A model generated the notes under the pieces. It did no database searches. It was not told the origin of the DNA and saw only the letters and a list, made by a program, of their open reading frames with translations. Of a stretch of DNA of 64,000 bases, positions 56,642 through 64,000 are shown piece after piece (the stretch's first letter is position 1; the number at the start of each line of letters is the position of its first letter). The stretch lies in assembly GCA_024449915.1 (NCBI GenBank), contig JAMZAV010003075.1:1-64000 (forward strand). The letters are read 5' to 3'. The DNA comes from Sweltsa coloradensis (taxonomy: Eukaryota > Arthropoda > Insecta > Plecoptera > Chloroperlidae). A program made the position numbers and the translations under genes.

Positions 56642-58619
56642 CTGTAAAAGAGAGAGAAAGATAAAAGTAGGCCTACCCCCCTCCCCCTCAAGTATAGGGG
56701 GTTTGGGGGGCTTAGCCGCCCCAAAAATCGAAAATTTAGAAAATCAGGTTTTTAGAGTGCGTTTGGTGCGTTTTAGAAAAAAGTTGTGGACTGAACGCAA
56801 TATCAAAATAATGTAGGTAGTTTTTGTGTTTTGTGGATGCTAAAAGTTCCTAAATATCCGCTAGATTTAACCTTCAAACCGCTAGATTCACAAAACGGTC
56901 ATTTTAGCAACGAAAACAAGTAGGCTACAATATTTTCCAAAGAGGGTGAAAAAGTTTTTTTTTTTTTTACAGCATGATTTTGCAAAATTTGACTAATAGG
57001 AAGCAAGTATCAGTGTTTAGCCTTATATTCAAGGAAAACTGCGTTGACCCTCCTTTTACAGGATGCCTACGCATTGGTTACCTAATAGTGTTTTTACATC
57101 GAAAAGTACACTGACCAACATACTGCACATCTGTATCAGTCCTGCAAGCGCATATCCTCTCAAGGCCCGACTGCGAACCAACATACAAATCCTGAACAGA
57201 AGTCGGAACCCTTCGAATCACCATACATTCACAAATCTAGTTCTTGACCTCGTGAGTTGCCCACACGTTTTTCGTAGGGTCTGCCTATTTGATTACAGTT
57301 ACAAACATAAACCTTAACAACCTTTGAAACAATTATGTTCATGCCCTTTCAAAAACGGCAAAGTGACATTTAAAAAATGAAGGAATATAGTGCATGTAGG
57401 CCTAGTCAATTTATTGCGCCCCCGGGATCATAGCTGGATTCAATACCAGTTGGCCCCTTGTGTTTTGGACGCTAGATATTTATAATGGTTAAGAGCATGT
57501 TTGATTTCAAGTTTGTACAAATTACCACGCCTTAGTAATTACGTGTTTTGATTAATATCTAAAATTTTGATTTTCTCCGGTCTATGTAAACCGATTTTGG
57601 TTTTGAAAGCAAAAGGCACTTGGTTCCCCCAAATTTAGCCGGGCTTGTGTTTTGGACGCTATAATGGTTAAGAGCATGTTTAACTTCAAGTTTGTACAAA
57701 TTACCACGCCTTAGTAATTACGTGTTTTGATTGTTATCCAAAATTTTGATTTTTTCCGGTCCCTGTTACCCGATTTTGGTTTTGAAAGCATAAGTATCTG
57801 CGTCTGAGGTACATCTAAGTATGGTCCAAGTTTCATAGTTTCTAAGCTGTAGGCCCTACCGTTTTCTCTGTAGGCTCTTATTCCTCTCCGTTGGAATAGT
57901 TAGAATAGCCAGACGGAAGGTTTTCGACTATGTTGAGGCACTTTTTAACACATTTTTTTTTTGTAGGTCATGGACCACATATCAGGTCATATACCGAGTT
58001 TCAAGATTGTAAATCTTTCGGGGCAGCGTGTGCAGATAGCTGAAAACCCCCCGACTCGGGTAGGAGTATACAGGTCGAGTTAATCGTTAAGCAGTCGCGT
58101 GCGCTTGGCTGCGGGCGAAGGACCGTAACGTAACAAAGATGTTATCGCCATTAAAAGAGACATTTTGAACAAATTTTAGCAAAATTACTGCAACCATGGT
58201 AAAAAATCAAAAAGGCCTACTAATTTTTAACTTTGTAGGCCTAGGCCTAGGCCTACATGACTTGAATGTCATGGCTCCGCTTTCTTCTTTCTTTCTTTCT
58301 ATTGCATAATGGCGACCCCTCGCACAATATGTGTCCGCTGTCCGGGGTATATTACAGGTCTTAAAACTAAGTTATACATATTATACTATCTCACAAGGCA
58401 GTATAAAACTAACATCATAAAATCCATTAATAAATACATTAAATATGAGCATGACCCTAATGATGTATAAAATAAATATATATATTAAAAACAATGAAGG
58501 ACATAGGCCTTGTATATTGTCCAAGTCAGTACATGTTACTCGATTTCAATTCGACCTTCTTTAAAAGCTACAATTGAATAAAATGCATTTTGCACCAGGT
58601 AGGCCTAGGTATATATTTT
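56642..58619. other. BCKDHA first intron or upstream region
   Basis: No exon with a mitochondrial presequence was found on the minus strand. A two-unit tandem repeat lies at 57459-57790. A GGCCTA triplet run occurs at 58240-58258. Confidence 0.4.
57459..57790. repeat. Two-unit tandem duplication, ~190-bp period
   Basis: GTGTTTTGGACGCTA..., AATGGTTAAGAGCATGTTT, TTTGTACAAATTACCACGCC and CGATTTTGGTTTTGAAAGCA occur in both 57459-57610 and 57649-57790 with few changes. Confidence 0.8.
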
Positions 58620-59474
58620 TTGTGTGAGCTGTTTTGTGTTATCTATCTGTTTTATATTGTTTGGTAAACTGTTGAAAAGAGTTATTACCGCTATATGTGA
58701 GCCTTTTTGGCATCTCGCTGTGTTGCTGTGGGGTATAGGCTATGTAAATTACCTTTTTGCCTCGTATTATGTTGGTGAATATTTTCGTTTGTTGTTATAT
58801 TTTTATCATTTTTGTTTACAATATTATGTTCAAGGAGCTCAAATACATAGATGCACGGTACAGTAAGTATTTCCATTTTTTTTTTAATGTTTGTATACAT
58901 GATTGTCTATATGAAAGGCCTCCCAGGATGCGAACTGCTCTTTTTTGTAGTTTAAATATTTCATTAATGTGTGTAGTGCTACCCCATATTTGTATCCCAT
59001 ACCCTACCCCCATACCCCATATGAATATATATGAACTAATGATTCGAAATATGCATGGTAAGCAATTTTTGCTGTTTGAACACCCGTGGCATCTCTTATC
59101 ACTCTCAGTGCAAAGCATGCAGAGCTCAATTTGGGGGTCAGTTTATTTAACTGTGCTTCCCAATTTAAATTTTCATCTACTGTAACTCCAAGGAAACCCG
59201 TGTTTGTGAGTCGTGCTATTTTGAAATTTTTATCCATCTCGAGTTCTGGGAGTTTGTCAATTTGTTTCTGGTATAGATGGAACTGGATGAAATTTGTTTT
59301 TAATATATTCATTCCTAGTTTATTTGTTGTAAGCCAATGTTGGATTAAATTTGCTGCAAGTTTGGACTCCCTAACTAGGTTTAAAAAACACTTTGCTATG
59401 ATAAGAGCAGTGATATCGTCAGCAAAAAGGATCACTTTGATATGTTCCATAAATTTTTGGAGATCATTTATGTA
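58620..59474 (-). mobile_element. CR1-like LINE, RT C-terminal half
   Basis: Minus strand: YINDLQKF, then the catalytic box VILFADDITALI, GFLGVTVDENLNWEAQLNKL, HAYFESLVHIYSYGVWG, STTHINEIFKLQKRAVRIL, with a frameshift near 59015 and another near 58870, ending in the HQHNTRQKGNLH block. 5' truncated exactly where the plus-strand LINE starts, giving a head-to-head pair. Confidence 0.78.
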
Positions 59475-59488
59475 TCACGGAACTTGGT

Positions 59489-60226
59489 ATGCCAAAAATT
59501 GGCTGCGGCCGAGATAAACTGAGATGGAGCCAGGTGAAGAAATTAATTGAGTCGGTATTTGTGGACTCTGGGATCAGTGTTATTGTTTGCCTTTTTAATC
59601 CAATTAACAATAAGAGAGAGGCAGGGGAGACATCTATTATTGAGGATACAAAGGATTCAGAACCTGGAACGAGCAATGTTACAGTGTGGGGTGACTCGAT
59701 GATATACAACACAGGAAGGATCATGGAGAAAGGAGGCTACAAATGGAATGTCAAATGCCGCCCAGGAATCCGAATGGACCAACTCAAAAATGCCATAAAA
59801 GACGAACACATAGATGCAGAAGAAGTCAATAAGACGGAAGCAGTAATAGTACACGTGGGTACAAACAGTGTCAAAGGTTGGATGCGAAATGGTGAGACAG
59901 TGACTGATACTATAGACTTAATAAAAACTCTAAAACATAAGTACATCAAGGCAAGATTAGTGATTATGGGAATTATACACAGGAAAGATGTTAATTGTAA
60001 GATTATAAACTCGTTAAATGACGAGATTGAGTGGGTGGTAAATGAGTTTGGAGGCATATTTGTGGACCCAAATATATGGGTACTAAACGACTGCATTGGC
60101 CGATATGGTCTCCACCTAAACTATAAAGGCAATGAAATATTATCTAAAACATTCATAGGAATAACAAAAGAGTCATGTTTAGATGGCATGGTAAGCCTAA
60201 TAGAGGAAGTAATTTCGGAAAACTAA
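59489..60226 (+). CDS. LINE ORF1 with SGNH/GDSL esterase-like domain
   Basis: 245 codons. A short N-terminal region is followed from about residue 65 by VTVWGDSMIYNTGRIMEKGG (GDS block), EAVIVHVGTNSVKGWMRN (GTN block) and GRYGLHLNYKGNEILSK (the late His block). These are the hallmarks of the esterase domain found in ORF1 of CR1 and L2 elements. The exact role in retrotransposition is not settled. The stop is only 7 bases before the next ATG-initiated frame. Confidence 0.8.
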   Translation: MPKIGCGRDKLRWSQVKKLIESVFVDSGISVIVCLFNPINNKREAGETSIIEDTKDSEPGTSNVTVWGDSMIYNTGRIMEKGGYKWNVKCRPGIRMDQLKNAIKDEHIDAEEVNKTEAVIVHVGTNSVKGWMRNGETVTDTIDLIKTLKHKYIKARLVIMGIIHRKDVNCKIINSLNDEIEWVVNEFGGIFVDPNIWVLNDCIGRYGLHLNYKGNEILSKTFIGITKESCLDGMVSLIEEVISEN

Positions 60227-60235
60227 ACTCTAAGG

Positions 60236-61342
60236 GTGGGGGGGTTAATAGAAAAAAAACATGGGAGAGCTAGGACTAGAAATATAATTAGAAACGCAAA
60301 TGCATGTTCAGAAAACAATATGACAATCATGTATCTAAACATACAGAGTTTATACAAAAATATTGAGCAAATCCGAAATATAGTACATACTAAAATGCCA
60401 ATAATAGTCGGTATTGCTGAGACCCACCTAACGGAGGATATTGAGGACTGGGAGGTTGACGTAAAAGGGTATCAGTTGATAAGAATAGATTCAAACAGTA
60501 GGCACACAGGAGGGGTGGCTATGTATGTACAAGAAGGGGTAAAATATAAAGTCACACATACAGAGGTAGTAAAAAACAAGTGGTGGACCTTGAGTATCAA
60601 GTTAGTAAATTGTAGTCTTCATAATTATAATGTTACTTATGTATCCCCTAAAATGAAAAAGACTGAGGTTATTAATAAACTCAGGGAACTGATTGAAATC
60701 ACAGATGGTTTAAACGCAAGAAATAAAATTCTGATAAGCGGAGATTTTAATATTGACCTAAGTAAAAACTCTGTCTACGCAAAACAAGTAAAACTGTTAT
60801 TAGAAGAACTTAATATGATACAACTAGTTAATGATTTTACTAGAGTAGCACAGTATACAGTTAAAGACTCAAATCTAGTTAAAATAACAAGAACTATTAT
60901 TGACTATGCATTAAGCAGTTATTATGATAAACACATATTTAATGTGGAATTATTAGAGGAGACAATATCGGACCATAAAATAGTAAATATAAAACTAAAC
61001 ATGGGAAAACAAATAATGACAGATATGAAGCAAAGAGAAAAGACACAGGTAATCACATATATAGATAGTAAAAATCTTCTAAATAATAAAGAAACTAAAG
61101 AGTTTTTTTGGGAAGACCTAAATAGAAAAAGCTGGAATTCTAATATAAATGGTAATTTGAGTTGTAATTACAATAACAATACTGTACAGGATATGATAGA
61201 AGAAATAATTAATAATATTAGCAGTTCTGTAGAAAAACATACATCAACAAAGTCAATCAAAATAAAAAACATACACTTGGAAAAAAGATGGTTTGATGCA
61301 GAAATAAAAAAAACTGCAAAAAGAAAGAAACTACTATTATAG
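60236..61342 (+). CDS. LINE ORF2, apurinic endonuclease part
   Basis: 368 codons. APE-type endonuclease motifs in order: MYLNIQSLYKN, GIAETHL, HTGGVAMYVQEGV, KILISGDFNIDLS, RTIIDYALS, ETISDHKIVNIKL. These nick target DNA to prime reverse transcription. A one-base shift near 61330 ends the frame early; the next frame would continue as YYRVARRSNDIMEW. Confidence 0.85.
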   Translation: MGGLIEKKHGRARTRNIIRNANACSENNMTIMYLNIQSLYKNIEQIRNIVHTKMPIIVGIAETHLTEDIEDWEVDVKGYQLIRIDSNSRHTGGVAMYVQEGVKYKVTHTEVVKNKWWTLSIKLVNCSLHNYNVTYVSPKMKKTEVINKLRELIEITDGLNARNKILISGDFNIDLSKNSVYAKQVKLLLEELNMIQLVNDFTRVAQYTVKDSNLVKITRTIIDYALSSYYDKHIFNVELLEETISDHKIVNIKLNMGKQIMTDMKQREKTQVITYIDSKNLLNNKETKEFFWEDLNRKSWNSNINGNLSCNYNNNTVQDMIEEIINNISSSVEKHTSTKSIKIKNIHLEKRWFDAEIKKTAKRKKLLL

Positions 61343-61367
61343 AGTAGCGAGACGGAGTAATGATATA

Positions 61368-62098
61368 ATGGAATGGCAGAAATATAAAGAAAAACAAAAT
61401 AAGGTTATAAGCAAAATTCGCGAAAAAAAATATAGTTATTACGCTAAGAAGTTGGATGAAAAGAAGGGTCAGCCAAAAGAGGTGTGGAAGTTACTAAAAA
61501 CCTTTTATAAATGTAAAACCAATGAAACAAGAAAAGAAATATATTTTAAAAATAAGATATTTTCGGGGGATAAAAATATAGCAGAAGAATTTAATGAATA
61601 TTTTACTCAAAGTATAGAAAGTTTAGTAAATCAAACAAACTGTGACATTGATAAAACTGTGGTGCTAAGAAATGTAAAAAGTAACACACAAAACAAGCTA
61701 GAAAATTTTAAGGAAGTAAGTGAGAAACAAGTTAAAGAATTAGTAATGGAATTAAAAGATACAGCATCAGGTGAGGATATGATCTCAGATAAAATTCTGA
61801 AATTAGTCACAGGTAATAGGGATATGCTAGTTATTTTAACAAACTTTATAAATGTATCACTAAGGACAGGGGATGTAGCTGATAAACTAAAGACTTCAAT
61901 CATCATACCAATACCTAAAGTGCCAAAAACAATAATTGGTGAAAACTATAGGCCAATAAATACTCTACATGTAATAGATAAGTTGTTGGAGAAGATTGTT
62001 AAGAAGCAAATTGTAGATTTTATTGAAGATAATGGTATATTAATTGAGGAGCAATCAGGTTTTCGCAGCAAGTACGGATGTGAACATGCGGTTCAGTA
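61368..62098 (+). CDS. LINE ORF2 continued, RT finger region
   Basis: Continues ORF2 after the one-base shift: MEWQKYKEKQNKVISKIREK, then KTSIIIPIPKVPKTIIGENY, RPINTLHVIDKLLEKIVKKQ and EEQSGFRSKYGCEHAVQ, where it is cut by the insertion. The frame formally runs on into the insertion to 62153 without meaning. Confidence 0.82.
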
Positions 62099-63740
62099 TT
62101 CGGCTCCAAAAAGCACACTAGCGCGGCCCTGTTGGCGGAACGTAGAACCCTAGCAGTAGTGATAACTCAGGTAGACACAGCGGCAAATAACGTGGAAGAA
62201 CGTGTAGATGTAACTAAAAAGTTGAGTTTTCGGCGTGATACGTTTTGTTTACGGATGTTGAACGTTAGAAATAAAATAAAGACATATTTGTGCTATGGTT
62301 ATCACAAGAAAACAAATTTTTAAATGAAAGAATGGGGCCTGTAAGTGCACCATAAAGTGGACACCTGACGCAAGGGTTATGTCTCGAATGGTTAAGCATT
62401 GGCCTACATTTCTCTTTTAAAATACAACTCTTTACACTTAAATAACAACTTTTAAATTATCGTGATCTCAATTTAAATTTCGGTAGGGCCTGTACTCTTA
62501 ATAAAAACATTATTCTTACATTTAAGTCCAGGGATAAAGTCCGAAAACATATAGTCAGATGACAGTGTGGAGTCACCCACTGAGTTTTCCCGTTGTGTTT
62601 GATAGATTTATTATCAATTTATGTTCATTTTTTAATAATTATACTTATTGTTTTTTACCCGTCACCGACACTCATATTAAATCGCGTTTTACAATTTCAG
62701 ACAATAATTTTAATTCATGCTTATGCCAATAGGCTATCACACCGTTCCCAATTGTTACACATACAGGCCTACATAGCACATCGGCCTATACATTCAATTT
62801 GTTTCGTATGTGATGGGCTACCTCAAAATTACTGCACTGTAGTGCGTAGTATCAACAACAAAAGAGGTAGGCCTATGTATAGTAATAAATTCAGAAAAAT
62901 CGTTTTCAATGAACATTTTTCATAATAAATACCAATTTCTGCAGCCAAGTATTTTTAGAAGTTTCGTCATGTTCTGAATAAAGCACACTTTGTCGATGAT
63001 TACAAATTGACAACATCCGGATTATAGCATAGATGTAGGCCTAATTTATTGACATTTTCAGGGAATATGATGAAAATAATACAAGTTGTACTGTTTATTG
63101 TTATTACATTATCGCGGGAAAACGTTAAATATTGCACCTTGCACTTCAGCTGTTCAGTGTTATATCAATTAGTTGCAAAATATTTGTTGATACAACAAAC
63201 AGACTCGTTTCACTTCAAAAACTTAACATTCTAAATTCAAATTTGGTAATAATTCCTTGGACCAATACCAATTTCGGCGGGCAACTTTACTTATAGTAGT
63301 AATTAAATAATAAATAATAATCTGCTATTGAATTATTTTCTGGATATTCTTACGCTCAAACATAATAATATCCCCAACTATTATGATGATATTATTATAT
63401 AATATTTTACATTTCATCCCTATCCCATTCAGAAATATAGGAATAGGAAGGTTCAATTTTGGCTATAGTTGGCCTACCTACGCAATTACGCCTACTTGTG
63501 GTTGTATAAGAGCGCAACAAATGCAAACCGTTGATGAAAATATACATCTTATTTAATGCGTGTGCGAGAAAGGTAAATGTTAGTGAACAGATCGGAAATA
63601 ATCCCCGAATTGTCATAAACCGGCGCGACTATCACACGTTAGCGCCATATACGCTCCAGCCCGGAATCACAATTACGCCAGCCATGTTGTGACGTAGCGC
63701 GCCGCCAGTGCTGCGATCTACATGTCGATTTGGTGCCGAA
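62099..63740. mobile_element. 1.64-kb insertion in the LINE RT domain
   Basis: Inverted tips TTCGGCTCCAAA and TTTGGTGCCGAA, followed by weaker inverted similarity (GCGCGGCCCTGTTGGCGG and, in reverse, GATCGCAGCACTGGCGG). Removing it rejoins the RT frame as HAVQ-Y-VIEDLKG. No clear target duplication and no transposase frame. TAGGCCTA-like words are frequent inside, unlike the host LINE. Confidence 0.65.
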
Positions 63741-64000
63741 TGTAATAGAGGATCTAAAGGGTAAAATAATAAATCAAGATATAAGTATAGGAATTTTCCT
63801 GGATTTAACGCGTGCTTTCGAAACAATTGATAGAAGTATTCTTGTTGATAAACTGAAAAATTATGGTTTTACTGGTATAGTATTAAAATGGATTACATCG
63901 TATTTAAAAAATAGGTATCAAAAGGTAAAGTACAACAAGGCATATTCTAAATCAAGTAAAAACAACAATGGGGTACCGCAAGGCTCAATCCTTGGACCAC
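63741..64000 (+). CDS. LINE ORF2 resumed, RT palm (runs off window)
   Basis: Reads VIEDLKGKIINQDISIGIFL, then DLTRAFETIDRSIL with the first catalytic Asp, LKWITSYLKNRYQKVKY and NNGVPQGSILGP at the edge. Same frame as 61368-62098 once the insertion is removed. Confidence 0.85.

Larger units (their letters stand above)
59475..64000 (+). mobile_element. Nearly intact CR1/L2-like LINE with esterase ORF1
   Basis: ORF1 and ORF2 are listed separately. ORF2 carries one frameshift at about 61330 and an insertion at 62099-63740, then resumes and runs off the right edge at GVPQGSILGP. Few other lesions are seen, and TAGGCCTA is absent from its 59475-62098 part, so it looks younger than most repeats here. 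The 5' UTR is minimal, probably truncated. Confidence 0.85.

Noticed and set aside
63632..63826. BCKDHA presequence exon or separate small gene on the minus strand
   Set aside because: The frame crosses the boundary between the insertion and the LINE, and the ATG-led part is not presequence-like and lacks a phase 0 donor.

Overview
This is a stretch of an intron-rich, repeat-laden animal nuclear genome, most likely an invertebrate. Evidence is split genes with GT..AG introns, many non-LTR retrotransposon remnants, tRNA-derived SINEs, hAT and MITE-type DNA transposons, and no operon structure. The wording of the TTC7 exons looks arthropod-like to me, but that is an impression and not a proof. 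The octamer TAGGCCTA occurs again and again across the window.

Two host genes are recognisable, both on the minus strand. (1) TTC7, the TPR scaffold of the plasma-membrane PI4-kinase complex: ten coding exons from the start codon at 29504 down to 2398, about 649 codons, all joining in consistent phase; the last ~200 codons lie left of the window. (2) BCKDHA, the E1-alpha subunit of mitochondrial branched-chain 2-oxoacid dehydrogenase: six exons from 56641 to the stop at 42125, 416 codons; only the first exon with the mitochondrial targeting peptide is missing. The BCKDHA stop lies about 12.6 kb to the right of the TTC7 start codon.

Everything else is intronic or intergenic and mostly mobile DNA. 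Left part (1-29.5 kb, TTC7 introns): a 5.9-kb element with ~930-bp inverted arms and a 7-bp target duplication (2875-8803), an RNase H LINE fragment, two copies of a palindromic MITE, a Helitron-like repeat broken by a hAT and by a TTAA-flanked element (16448-19040), an RTE-like LINE, a hAT with an exact 8-bp duplication (26244-27099) and a SINE apparently split by a LINE. Middle (29.5-42 kb): an RTE-like LINE interrupted by a hAT (itself holding a Helitron-like copy) and by another Helitron-like copy, then tandemly duplicated Helitron-like ends. Right part (42-64 kb, BCKDHA introns and upstream): two complete Helitron-like copies, a SINE, LINE 3' ends with (AAT)n tracts, and a nearly intact plus-strand LINE with an esterase ORF1 (59475-64000), interrupted by a 1.64-kb insertion.

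The most unusual signal is that TAGGCCTA appears, where a repeat consensus allows comparison, as a precise six-base gain (GGCC plus a second TA) at a pre-existing TA. Helitron-like repeats sharing ends but carrying different interiors, and the large inverted-arm element, are the next most interesting.
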